Of a stretch of 33,675 nucleotides of DNA, positions 22,837-30,230 are shown in pieces (within the stretch, counting starts at the first letter, position 1; every line of letters starts with the position of its first letter). Under the pieces are notes generated by a model that was given only the letters and a program-made list of their open reading frames with translations, searched no databases and was not told the DNA's origin. The translations under genes and the position numbers were made by a program. The stretch is from Myxococcota bacterium (GTDB lineage: Bacteria > Myxococcota_C > UBA6777): assembly GCA_963169055.1 (NCBI GenBank), contig CAUJFU010000313.1, forward strand, positions 1-33,675, in the 5' to 3' direction.

Positions 22837-23289
22837 ATGCTCGTCAACCAGACCGACATCTATGCGTTGCGTGCGATGACCTTTTTGGCTCTTCAAGGAG
22901 CGGATGCCTTGGTTTCATCGAAGGATCTTGCGGAAAAGACACGGATCCCGAGCCATTACCTTTCCAAGATCATGCGTCGTTTGGTCGAAGCAGAGCTTGT
23001 GGTCTCGCAGAAGGGACACGGAGGGGGGTTTCAGATCGTCCGCCCTTTGGAGGAGATCACCATCGAAGGGATCTTGGATGCGATGGGAGACAAACATGAG
23101 CTAGAGAAGTGCGCGTTTGGTTGGGAAAAGTGCGGCGGGGAGCATCCGTGTCCTTTGCATCCTGCGTGGAGCGAACTCAAGTCAAGCTTTGTCGGATGGG
23201 CAAGCTCGACAAATCTTTCAAAGCTGCGTAACGCCCATATCCAGCAGCGCTTTCTTTCCTCGCTAGGTGGGGGAGATCTTCCTGAATGA
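22837..23289 (+). CDS. Rrf2-family iron-sulfur regulator (NsrR/IscR-like), second paralogue
   Basis: The 150-residue protein has the Rrf2 winged helix (VNQTDIYALRAM, IPSHYLSKIMRRLVEA, KGHGGGFQI) and cluster ligands Cys92, Cys99, Cys105 and His108, the same CX6CX5CX2H pattern as the regulator after norD. It is clearly paralogous to that gene. ATG 22837 follows AAGGAG; a TTG immediately before it is in frame. It is divergent from nnrS. An NO-responsive repressor role is plausible given the neighbours, but the target sites are not identified. Confidence 0.87.
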   Translation: MLVNQTDIYALRAMTFLALQGADALVSSKDLAEKTRIPSHYLSKIMRRLVEAELVVSQKGHGGGFQIVRPLEEITIEGILDAMGDKHELEKCAFGWEKCGGEHPCPLHPAWSELKSSFVGWASSTNLSKLRNAHIQQRFLSSLGGGDLPE

Positions 23290-23606
23290 TGGAATTCGAT
23301 ATCGTTTGATATCTGAAAGGACGGGGTGACAGGGCGAAGGGGATTCAAAGCAGAGGTTGAGAGATTCGTCTGAGATAAAAAAGTGAACCACTTGATTTTT
23401 ATGCTCTTTTTTGTGCTGCTGTATGCGTTTCATTTGATCTAGATCAATCTATTCGTTGAGTCAAACCAAGCAAAAAGCGTTTTTGTCGATAGATATGTCC
23501 CTTGAAGAAAGTGGACGTTGATGTCCTCAATGTAGGTACGCAGCAAAGAGTTGTGCAGCGGGTGCGGTACAAAGCGGCGTGCATCGGATGAAATGAGGAG
23601 GCTACC
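23290..23606. other. promoter-containing spacer before the porin gene
   Basis: No gene is seen in these 317 bases. The stretch contains GATATCGTTTGATATC near 23298, an FNR-type box at 23434-23447 and the porin ribosome binding site GAGGAG just before 23607. The rest shows no recognised element. Confidence 0.6.
23434..23447. promoter_or_regulatory. FNR/DNR/NNR-type box upstream of the porin gene
   Basis: TTGATCTAGATCAA is identical to the boxes before nirS and the nap operon. Class II spacing would put the transcription start near 23482, leaving a leader of about 125 bases before the porin ATG. Confidence 0.78.
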
Positions 23607-24896
23607 ATGCGCATGCGAGATGTGGCGAGGCTGGGATGGGTGATCTTGATCGTGGGTCTGAGCGGTTTGTCGACAGCATGGGCCAAGCCCGGAGAGATCG
23701 GGAAGTTTGCGTTTTTGAATGGCGATGTGAAGCTGTGGCTTTCGGGGGAGTACCGTGCGCGGATGGAGTTGATGCAGGGGCGAGACTTCAAAGCCCCAGA
23801 TAAGGCAGCGGGAACGCCCGAAGATCGGTTGTTTGTCGTGCATCGTGCGCGTTTAGAAGTGGGTGCGCTGTTGTGGTCTCGCGTGGAGATCATGATGCAA
23901 TTCCAAGACGTTCGGCTTTGGGGCCAAGAAGCGGATACCTTGGCAGACTTTCAGGCCAAAGGTTTCGATCTGCACCAAGGATGGGCGCGTTTCCTTTTTA
24001 CGGACGAACTTTCTCTTAAAGTCGGACGGATGGAGATCGCCTACGACAACGAACGTATCCTTGGGGCGGTGGATTGGACACAACAGGCGCGTTCGTTTGA
24101 CGGTGTTTTGTTGGCGTGGGAGCCAAGTTTTATGCAGCTTCATGCGTTTTATGCGGCCATTGCACAAAAAGATACCTTGTTATCGGCTTCTCAGATGACA
24201 GGCGCATGGGCAAAAGTTCGTAAATGGAAGTTCTTTCAGCCATCATTGTTGTATGTTTTTGATTTTAATACAGAAACAGAGCGATATCGCCACACCATCG
24301 GAACGCATATCACAGGAGCCGTTGCAGGGTTCAGCTATACAGGCGAGTTCTATTACCAAACAGGGACGCAGAAGACCCCGACCGAAACGCAGCAGATCCA
24401 ATCGTATCTGGGTGCGCTATCGCTTGGTTATCAGATCCCTGTGCCAACCAAGCCAACGATCCGTGTCTGGGCTGACTTTGTTTCAGGTGACGACAATCCA
24501 ACGGACAGCGTGTATCGCTCGTTCGATACGCTGTTTGCGACGAACCACAAGTTCTACGGCTTTGCGGATATCTTCTTAAATCTGCCTGTGCATACCAAGC
24601 AACGCGGCTTGATGGATCTGGGTGCAAGTGTCGGCTTCTCTCCCTTTCAAGGCTTTGGGCTGACCGTGTGGTATCACTATTTTCGACTTTTCCACGGCGC
24701 GCCCGACGCAAACCAACAGATGCAACAAGAACTGGCTTCGGAGATCGACGTGGTTGCGAGTTATACGTTTCTTAACGGCCATGCCTACATCTCGACAGGT
24801 TATAGCATCGTGCTTCCAACGGCAGGGGCGGCGGTGATCGGAAAAGGCAATCAGCCCGAACATTGGTTTTTTGTAGAGTGTCGTACGAAGTTTTGA
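23607..24896 (+). CDS. outer-membrane beta-barrel porin, alginate-export (AlgE)-like
   Basis: The 429-residue protein has a Sec signal peptide (to about Ala26, STAWA) and an alternating polar/aromatic pattern typical of a beta barrel. It ends in an aromatic C-terminal strand (HWFFVECRTKF). Segments such as WLSGEYRARMEL, RARLEVGALLWSRVEIMMQFQDVRLWG and LKVGRMEIAYDNERILG fit the alginate-export-type porin family found in many anaerobically respiring bacteria. The true substrate is unknown. The FNR-type box suggests it is made under denitrifying conditions, perhaps to admit nitrate or nitrite. ATG 23607 follows GAGGAG. The last 15 coding bases are echoed downstream at 25054. Confidence 0.8.
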   Translation: MRMRDVARLGWVILIVGLSGLSTAWAKPGEIGKFAFLNGDVKLWLSGEYRARMELMQGRDFKAPDKAAGTPEDRLFVVHRARLEVGALLWSRVEIMMQFQDVRLWGQEADTLADFQAKGFDLHQGWARFLFTDELSLKVGRMEIAYDNERILGAVDWTQQARSFDGVLLAWEPSFMQLHAFYAAIAQKDTLLSASQMTGAWAKVRKWKFFQPSLLYVFDFNTETERYRHTIGTHITGAVAGFSYTGEFYYQTGTQKTPTETQQIQSYLGALSLGYQIPVPTKPTIRVWADFVSGDDNPTDSVYRSFDTLFATNHKFYGFADIFLNLPVHTKQRGLMDLGASVGFSPFQGFGLTVWYHYFRLFHGAPDANQQMQQELASEIDVVASYTFLNGHAYISTGYSIVLPTAGAAVIGKGNQPEHWFFVECRTKF

Positions 24897-24942
24897 GCGA
24901 AGGGATAAGAAATACGCCCGTTGTGTGATCGAAACGAGGTAG

Positions 24943-25034
24943 GGGCAGCCCCCTGTGGCTGCCCAAGAACAGGGCGTCTATGCACTATCCTTCGATCACC
25001 CATCTCTCGGATATCGTATGAGCATACGATATCT
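24943..25034 (+). repeat. second intergenic repeat family, copy 1, with strong hairpins
   Basis: GGGCAGCC (24943-24950) pairs with GGCTGCCC (24957-24964). The 3' arm can instead pair its GCCC with GGGC across AAGAACA. A further near-perfect inverted repeat, ATATCGTATG-AG-CATACGATAT (25011-25032), follows. The block from GCTGCCCAA to TCGGATATCGTAT is related to the minus strand at 27475-27546. It follows the porin gene and may help end transcription, but no T-run is present. Confidence 0.6.
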
Positions 25035-25106
25035 GATCATCAAGGGGATTTGACGTACGAAGTTTTGAGTGAAGTGAACATACGAAATCTGATCATCGAG
25101 GGGATT
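25025..25106 (+). repeat. 56-bp imperfect tandem repeat with echo of the porin 3' end
   Basis: TACGATATCTGATCATCAAGGGGATT at 25025-25050 recurs as TACGAAATCTGATCATCGAGGGGATT at 25081-25106, a 56-bp offset. Between them, CGTACGAAGTTTTGAG (25054-25069) exactly copies the last codons and stop of the porin gene at 24882-24897. No gene occupies the 222 bases between the porin and the cytochrome gene. Confidence 0.75.
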
Positions 25107-25118
25107 GGATGGTGGGGG

Positions 25119-25595
25119 TTAGGGTGTGGCTTGGAAGGAAGCGCGGGTTAATTGGTGGCAAGCGACGCATCCCCCCAAGAGTTGTTGGTAGGCGGTTAGG
25201 ACAGCGGGCATCTGTCGTTTTTCGGCGGCGCGGGCCATGGCTTCGGCGTTTCCGTGGACGATTCGGCCAACGATACGGTATTGTTTGCGGATGGGGGTGA
25301 TGACACGCACCAGGCGTTTGCGTTCTGCGAGCGAAGGGGCGGGGTGTTTGGCGATGGCGTATCCTGCGCGTTGGATAAGAGCGTAATCTTCTTGGTAGAT
25401 CCCCGCAGCAGCGAGGTTCATTTGTTGTTGGAGGAGGATCATCACGCTTTTGAAAGTGAGTTCGGGTTTGTTGTGAACAGCCGACGGGGTGGGTTTGGGA
25501 GTGGGCCGCGTGGTGGGCGTTGCGAAACTGGCGACAGCACCGAACGCGGAGAGTAATAAGCCGATCAATAGAGCATAAGTTGTTTTTTGTGGCAT
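25119..25595 (-). CDS. cytochrome c'/c556-like heme protein
   Basis: The 158-residue protein has a signal peptide (about 1-25), a Thr/Pro-rich spacer, and a mostly helical domain with a single heme site CVACH at 143-147 close to the C terminus. A Met in the first helix (about Met59) is a candidate axial ligand. C-terminal CxxCH in a four-helix bundle is the plan of cytochromes c' and c556. Cytochromes c' bind NO and are common in denitrifiers, so NO buffering is possible; electron transfer to the nap system is the alternative. ATG 25595 is chosen to start at the signal peptide, as the longer frame to 25712 adds an unlikely leader. It is last in the nap operon. Confidence 0.75.
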   Translation of the reverse strand: MPQKTTYALLIGLLLSAFGAVASFATPTTRPTPKPTPSAVHNKPELTFKSVMILLQQQMNLAAAGIYQEDYALIQRAGYAIAKHPAPSLAERKRLVRVITPIRKQYRIVGRIVHGNAEAMARAAEKRQMPAVLTAYQQLLGGCVACHQLTRASFQATP

Positions 25596-25678
25596 GAAGC
25601 ACCCGATCAGACGAGGGTTAAAGAGGGAGAGGACGGTGTATCCAAAGAGGCCGCGAGATGTCAAGGGGACGAGACTTT

Positions 25679-26089
25679 TTATGCGGAGGGCCAAAAGCGG
25701 TAGGAAAGCCAAGCGGTCAAGACAACGGAGGCCAACATACTTGCGGCTCCGACAAGGACGAAGATCGGAGACATATTGAAGTAGACCTCACCAAGGATGC
25801 CGAGCGGCATGAGCAGCCCGATCAGGCCCATCCATGCGGCGATCTTGCGTGGTTTTTCGCCACCTTGGAGCTTGAGGAAGATAAAGCCAAGGAGGATGTT
25901 CAGCAAAGCAAGTAAGTTCCCGTGGACGTGGGCAAGACGAGATTCAAAATGTTTTCCGACAGCATATTCTGCGATCCACTGTGCTTTGTTAGGATGAAAG
26001 TCGCGCATATAAATTAAGAAAAATCCGTACGCCATAAAGAAACCGAGCATAGCGAGTCCTGCAGCGATATTGTATCGACCTTGTTCCAT
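25679..26089 (-). CDS. small four-helix membrane protein with LAHVHG motif
   Basis: The 136-residue protein has about four transmembrane segments. HFESRLAHVHGNLLALLN places His47, His54 and His56 at the start of the second helix, resembling the HAHSHL helix of the membrane protein at the end of the heme d1 operon. Such helices occur in heme-copper oxidase-like folds, but no function can be given. ATG 26089 follows AGGAGG. The gene lies 130 bases downstream of the NrfD-type gene, in the same direction, and probably belongs to the nap operon. Confidence 0.7.
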   Translation of the reverse strand: MEQGRYNIAAGLAMLGFFMAYGFFLIYMRDFHPNKAQWIAEYAVGKHFESRLAHVHGNLLALLNILLGFIFLKLQGGEKPRKIAAWMGLIGLLMPLGILGEVYFNMSPIFVLVGAASMLASVVLTAWLSYRFWPSA

Positions 26090-26219
26090 GATAGCCTCCT
26101 GTGCTGAGTGAAAGGGCGAAGAGTTTTACCCCTGTGTGGTGGGCGTGCGTGACGCCTGATCTCAATCGACCTTTTGGTGGAGAGAACAGCACAAGAAAAA
26201 AGGTGCAAAAGGAACTGAA

Positions 26220-27458
26220 TTATGGGTGGGCATCGGAGCGGTGGTGGGTTTCGTATTCTTTTTCGATGGCGATGGCGGCTTTGACGAGGAGTGTAAAGAC
26301 AAAGAAGCCGAGCGCCCAGATGCCGAGGGTGACGGCGATCTCGATCCATGTGGGGAAGTAATCCACGATCTCGCCAAGCGGCGAAGGGATAAAGCCCGGG
26401 ACAACGAGGCCCATACCTTTTTCGAGATAGATCGCGGCAAAGAGTAAGGTGCAAGAGATGAGCAAGATCGGCTTGTTGTTGCGGGTGCGGTGGAAGGTAA
26501 AGAGCAACGTTGCGAAGACGTTGAGCGATATGGCGGTCCAGATGATCGGGACAAGAGGTTTGTGGCCCTTGAGTCCGAAGAAAAGGTAGGTTGCGCTTTG
26601 GCTGTGGTGGGTGGGGGCGTAGAATTCTTTGAAGAGTTCAGATCCGAGCATGACGAGATTGATCTGCGCTGCGACGGTGACGATCAGGGCGAGTTTTCGG
26701 GTGGTTTCTTCGGCGATCGGGAAGTCGGTGTTTTGCTTGATAAAGTGGAGGATCAAGATCATCAGGGCGGGGCCACCGGCAAAAGCGGAAGCAAGAAAAC
26801 GCGGCCCAAGCAGCGCGTTGTTCCAGTAGGGTCTGCTTGGGAGGCCCGCGTATAAAAAGGCCGTGACAAGGTGGATACTGACAGCCCAGAAGACGGAGAA
26901 CATGATAAAGGGGACATAGAGGGCTTTTTTGGGGGAGCGCCCACGGTAGTGAGAGAACAAAATATAGAAAGGGATCAATAAGTTAAGTGCGAGATAGCCG
27001 TTGAGGACGATCACGTCCCATGTGAGCATGGATTGGGGCCAGTTGAAGTAGCCGATCTTGGGGATCATGTGCCAGAGGCGGTGAGGGCCGCCCATATCGA
27101 CGGTGACAAAGGCAAGGCACATCAAGAGTGCGGTGACAGCGAGTCCTTCGCCGATCAAGACTGCTTTGGAGAAGTCTACGTCGTGGAGGATGTAGGCAGG
27201 CAACACCAACATGACCGACGCTGCGGCGATACCAACAAGGAAGGTAAAGTTGGAGATATAAAGACCCCAGCTTACATAATCGGACATACCCGTGACGCCG
27301 AGACCTTTGTTGAGCTGGATTAGATAAGCGTATGTGCCGATCGCCATCAAAAAGGTCAGGCTGCCCATCCAGAGGTGGTAGCGCAAACTGCCTGTGACGG
27401 AGTGCCGCAGCACGTCGCGAAAAAAGCGAAATAGATTTCTATCTTGAAGGGGCGTCAT
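26220..27458 (-). CDS. NrfD/PsrC-type quinol-interacting membrane subunit
   Basis: The 412-residue protein has about ten helices and the NrfD-family core, e.g. SWGLYISNFTFLVGIAAASV and MGGPHRLWHM...GYFNWPQSMLTWD. These proteins exchange electrons between (mena)quinol and a periplasmic iron-sulfur partner. The partner is encoded directly upstream. In this operon the pair probably replaces NapC or NapGH in feeding NapA. It resembles DsrP/HmeB-type members more than DmsC. ATG 27458 follows CAGGAGAG; a longer frame to 27575 has no site. The 134-base gap before it contains a repeat with hairpins. Confidence 0.88.
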   Translation of the reverse strand: MTPLQDRNLFRFFRDVLRHSVTGSLRYHLWMGSLTFLMAIGTYAYLIQLNKGLGVTGMSDYVSWGLYISNFTFLVGIAAASVMLVLPAYILHDVDFSKAVLIGEGLAVTALLMCLAFVTVDMGGPHRLWHMIPKIGYFNWPQSMLTWDVIVLNGYLALNLLIPFYILFSHYRGRSPKKALYVPFIMFSVFWAVSIHLVTAFLYAGLPSRPYWNNALLGPRFLASAFAGGPALMILILHFIKQNTDFPIAEETTRKLALIVTVAAQINLVMLGSELFKEFYAPTHHSQSATYLFFGLKGHKPLVPIIWTAISLNVFATLLFTFHRTRNNKPILLISCTLLFAAIYLEKGMGLVVPGFIPSPLGEIVDYFPTWIEIAVTLGIWALGFFVFTLLVKAAIAIEKEYETHHRSDAHP

Positions 27459-27474
27459 CACGCTCTCCTGCGGT

Positions 27475-27546
27475 GATACGAGATCCGAAAGAAGTGTAAT
27501 CAAAGCGTCGGTGCGAAGCTGTAGACGCCCTATCTTTGGGCAGCTA
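27475..27546 (-). repeat. second intergenic repeat family, copy 2
   Basis: Read on the minus strand this segment runs from AGCTGCCCAAAGATAGGGCGTCTAC to TTTCGGATCTCGTATCACC and matches the block at 24957-25023, with about eight extra bases in the middle. The GCCC-N7-GGGC hairpin is kept in both, and here it is enclosed by TGTAG/CTACA arms. It fills the spacer between the iron-sulfur and NrfD-type genes. Confidence 0.55.
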
Positions 27547-27592
27547 CACATGGATGTTCTTACATTTGATCGCACTCTTGGCGGATCTCGTC

Positions 27593-28732
27593 TTAGTCCA
27601 TAAAGTACCAGAACTTGGGTTCGGTTCCGAGATCTTCTTTGAGTCGAAAGACTTTTTTATTTGCGAGGACATAACGGATCTCGCTATTTGGATCCAGAAG
27701 ATTTCCGAAGACACGTGCGCCTGTGGGACAGGCTTCAGCGCATGCGGGGAGCTTGCCTTCGCGAGAGCGTTGGATGCAAAAGGTGCATTTTTCCATGACG
27801 CCTTTTTTACGCTTGCGGTTTCCGAGGTAGTGTTGGATGGGATTGACTTCGGCGTCAGGGACGACAGGTTCATGCCAATTGAAGCGTCTTGCCCAGTAGG
27901 GGCAGGCGGATTGGCAGTAGCGACAACCGATGCACCAGTCGTAGTCGATCACAACGATACCATCGTCTTCTTTCCACGTTGCACCTACGGGGCAAACTGT
28001 GACGCAAGGGGGATTTTCGCACTGAAAGCACTGCGTACCCATGTAGACGTGGCCTGCTGCGGGGACTTCGTGGTGATAGGTTCCATCGGCATGATCGAGG
28101 TTGACGTTAAACTTTCCTTTTTCGATCTCGAACATACGGATGTATTGCATCCCCGACTTTCGGTCGAGGTTGTTTTCTTTGATGCAGGCCTCGACGCAAT
28201 CCATGTAACCTTTGCATTTGGAGATATTGAAGGCGTAGCCGTAAAGGACACCCGGGATCGCGCTTTTGGTTTGGATCGAGGGTTTTTTCTCATTGCGCAT
28301 CTGCGCAAGTCGTTCGAGCCGCTGGACGGTGTCGGTGCGTTCTTGGGCAGTCATGACGCGATAATTTTTCTTAAAATATTCTTCCCAATTGAGAGAGCCT
28401 TTTTCAAGATTTTCACTACATCCAGAAGTGACAGCTGCCGTAGCTGCGACGCCGATCAGAAGGTGTTGAAGCATCTCACGTCGTGAGATCCCATCGGCGC
28501 GTTCGGCCTCTTGGAGATCGGCCTTGATGAGGGCTTCGTGCTGAGTGTCGGCGTTGGTGGGCTTGGGTGGCTGACAGCTGCAGGAGTTTGGAGTGGCACA
28601 CGCAGAAGCCGAAGAGTGCGATGCGAAGGTCGCTTGGGTGGATTGGGGTGGTGGAAGCAGAGGGTAGGTGTATGCTTCGGGCGGTTGGTGTTCCGCTGTT
28701 TGCCCGAACAGAAATGCCTTGGTGCGGGACAT
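27593..28732 (-). CDS. NrfC/DsrO-type periplasmic iron-sulfur protein
   Basis: The 379-residue protein has a Tat-like motif SRREML (Arg84-Arg85) and a hydrophobic stretch ending in SGC at Cys105, then ferredoxin-like Cys groups for up to four clusters: CFQCENPPCVTVC, CIGCRYCQSAC, and CTFC...ACAEAC. The first group is CKGYMDCVEAC, where Tyr176 occupies the expected second Cys position. It should carry electrons from the NrfD-type subunit to the tetraheme cytochromes. The n-region before RR is unusually long, about 80 Pro/Gln/Ser-rich residues including SCSC. ATG 28732 follows AAGGAG; an upstream start at 28801 would overlap the preceding gene. Confidence 0.87.
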   Translation of the reverse strand: MSRTKAFLFGQTAEHQPPEAYTYPLLPPPQSTQATFASHSSASACATPNSCSCQPPKPTNADTQHEALIKADLQEAERADGISRREMLQHLLIGVAATAAVTSGCSENLEKGSLNWEEYFKKNYRVMTAQERTDTVQRLERLAQMRNEKKPSIQTKSAIPGVLYGYAFNISKCKGYMDCVEACIKENNLDRKSGMQYIRMFEIEKGKFNVNLDHADGTYHHEVPAAGHVYMGTQCFQCENPPCVTVCPVGATWKEDDGIVVIDYDWCIGCRYCQSACPYWARRFNWHEPVVPDAEVNPIQHYLGNRKRKKGVMEKCTFCIQRSREGKLPACAEACPTGARVFGNLLDPNSEIRYVLANKKVFRLKEDLGTEPKFWYFMD

Positions 28733-28743
28733 AGTTGGACTCC

Positions 28744-29391
28744 TTAGCGGTTGGATCGCGCCTTGTGGGGGTGGAAAGGGCGATAGCGGATCTTGGGCCA
28801 TTTTTTGGGAAACAGCGGCTGGTGGGGATTGTGACAGCTTGTGCAGCTTTCAAGGGTGCGGGGGCCATACCAGAAGGAGACACGTTTTCCATGCGCACCG
28901 CCAGCCCAGTCGCGGGCTTGGCTTTGGTGGCAAGAAGCGCAGAGCTGGTGGGCGTGATCGAACGAGGCGCTTCCTCCTGCGGGGAGTGCGAGTTGATCCA
29001 TCTTTTTGCGTTGGTGGCAGGACTGGCATTGAAGAGTGCCGAGTGGAGCGTGCTTGAGCGAGATGTCGCCGTGTGTAGCGCGGAAACGTTCGGGGCTATC
29101 GTAGCGCATCTTGTCATCGTGGCAGCCGCTGCAAGGGTATCGTTTGAGGTGAGGGGTTCTTTTATGGACAAAAAAGTCTCTTGACGGAGCATCCCATCGA
29201 ACAGGGATCGTTTGTTTGGGGTTTATTTGTGTTGTCGATTCAGGAAAAAGTCGTGATGAAGGCGGCGAAGATTGCTGTTTTTTTTGGATGGTGTCGTGGA
29301 CGGAGGTGTGGTGTCCGGGAGGATGGCAAGCGATCTTGCAGGCTTGGAGGGTGGGGAAGAGCAAAGCGAGTAACCAGAGAGGGCGTGTCAT
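28744..29391 (-). CDS. tetraheme c-type cytochrome lipoprotein
   Basis: The 215-residue protein has a short signal ending in LQAC, with Cys18 the likely acylated residue. Four heme sites follow: CSGCH 87-91, CQSCH 122-126, CASCH 151-155 and CTSCH 183-187. Many free histidines (e.g. HLKRYP, THGDISLKH, DHAHQL, AHGKR) could serve as bis-His ligands. The RTLESCTSCHNPHQPLFP segment resembles small multiheme electron carriers. It probably passes electrons between the iron-sulfur protein and the NapB-like or NapA protein. ATG 29391 overlaps the stop of the NapB-like gene (ATGA), and AAGGAAGAG precedes it. CKIACH near the N terminus is CX3CH and is not counted as a heme site. Confidence 0.85.
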   Translation of the reverse strand: MTRPLWLLALLFPTLQACKIACHPPGHHTSVHDTIQKKQQSSPPSSRLFPESTTQINPKQTIPVRWDAPSRDFFVHKRTPHLKRYPCSGCHDDKMRYDSPERFRATHGDISLKHAPLGTLQCQSCHQRKKMDQLALPAGGSASFDHAHQLCASCHQSQARDWAGGAHGKRVSFWYGPRTLESCTSCHNPHQPLFPKKWPKIRYRPFHPHKARSNR

Positions 29392-30230
29392 CGGCTCTTC
29401 CTTTGGGGTGAGAGGGTGTGCGGAGAAGTGCTTTTTTCGAGCCGTTTGTGGAGGGGATAAAGGCTGCGAAAGAGAGGCACTTGTTTGCGGGGGACGTGGC
29501 ATTGGAGACAATTGCTACGTTCGGGGTGTGGGACGCGGATCTCTTTGACGGCGGCGGGTCCGGCGTGACAGGCGTTGCAGTCGGTGCGCAAGTGGAGATC
29601 GTGAGGGATGGGAGGAGGGCTTCCAGCGAGCGCGGCACGGCGGAGTTTAGGGCGAGGAGAGGCTTTCCACGCAGAGGGGCGGAAGGTGTTTTGTGTGCGT
29701 TGCGGGACGTGACATTGGACGCAGTTGGTGTAGGTGGGGTGGGGGGTCGTGGGTGCGAAGGCGTTGTACTTGGGGACATAACCGCCTTGGCCGTGGCAGG
29801 ATAGGCAAGCATCCATCTGGCCGTTGTATTCGAGGATATCGTGAGGGATATGTGGCGGGGAGCCCGAATAAGCGCGTTGTTTGTAGAAGCGTTGAAGGGA
29901 GCGCGATGAAGATCCGGGGGTTGCGGAGAGTAGGGCGTTTGTGAGGGTGGGGGTGGCAGGCAAAGCAGCGGCGATACGCGGGATGGGGGCTGCTTTGGGG
30001 GGGCTGTAGCTTTTGTGTGGATCTTGGGGATCGATGCCTTGAAGGACGAGGGTGACAAGCACCCATGCGCCCATCAGCATCATTCCCGAAGCGATGGCGA
30101 TAAAGCCGTAGCTGACGGTGAATCCTTCGCCCGAAAGGGAAGATGTCGCGCTTTGTTTGGGCGCGTCTGTTGGGGAAGGAGTCGCGTTTTGGTTGGGCGC
30201 GTCGGTATGTTGGGCGTTTTGCGTACTCAT
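29388..30230 (-). CDS. membrane-anchored tetraheme NapB-like cytochrome (duplicated module)
   Basis: The 280-residue protein has a polar N terminus, one transmembrane segment (about 41-63) and four heme sites: CLSCH 142-146, CVQCH 170-174, CNACH 218-222 and CLQCH 241-245. It is built of two similar modules, each with SPPxIPHD, a first CxxCH, then PHP...N-C-x-Q-CHVP. That pattern is the NapB plan, in which a diheme protein feeds NapA. Ordinary NapB has a single module and a cleaved signal. Here the module is doubled and the protein is anchored. ATG 30230 follows GGAGAG and overlaps the napA stop as ATGA, so coupling to napA is tight. Confidence 0.85.
   Translation of the reverse strand: MSTQNAQHTDAPNQNATPSPTDAPKQSATSSLSGEGFTVSYGFIAIASGMMLMGAWVLVTLVLQGIDPQDPHKSYSPPKAAPIPRIAAALPATPTLTNALLSATPGSSSRSLQRFYKQRAYSGSPPHIPHDILEYNGQMDACLSCHGQGGYVPKYNAFAPTTPHPTYTNCVQCHVPQRTQNTFRPSAWKASPRPKLRRAALAGSPPPIPHDLHLRTDCNACHAGPAAVKEIRVPHPERSNCLQCHVPRKQVPLFRSLYPLHKRLEKSTSPHTLSPQRKSR

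Noticed and set aside
27536-28486. A 316-codon plus-strand open frame opposite the iron-sulfur protein gene.
   Set aside because: The minus-strand frame carries the ordered cluster cysteines; the plus frame is a shadow.
29325-29340. CKIACH near the N terminus of the tetraheme lipoprotein as a fifth heme site.
   Set aside because: The spacing is CX3CH rather than CX2CH, and the first Cys is better explained as the acylated residue of the signal.
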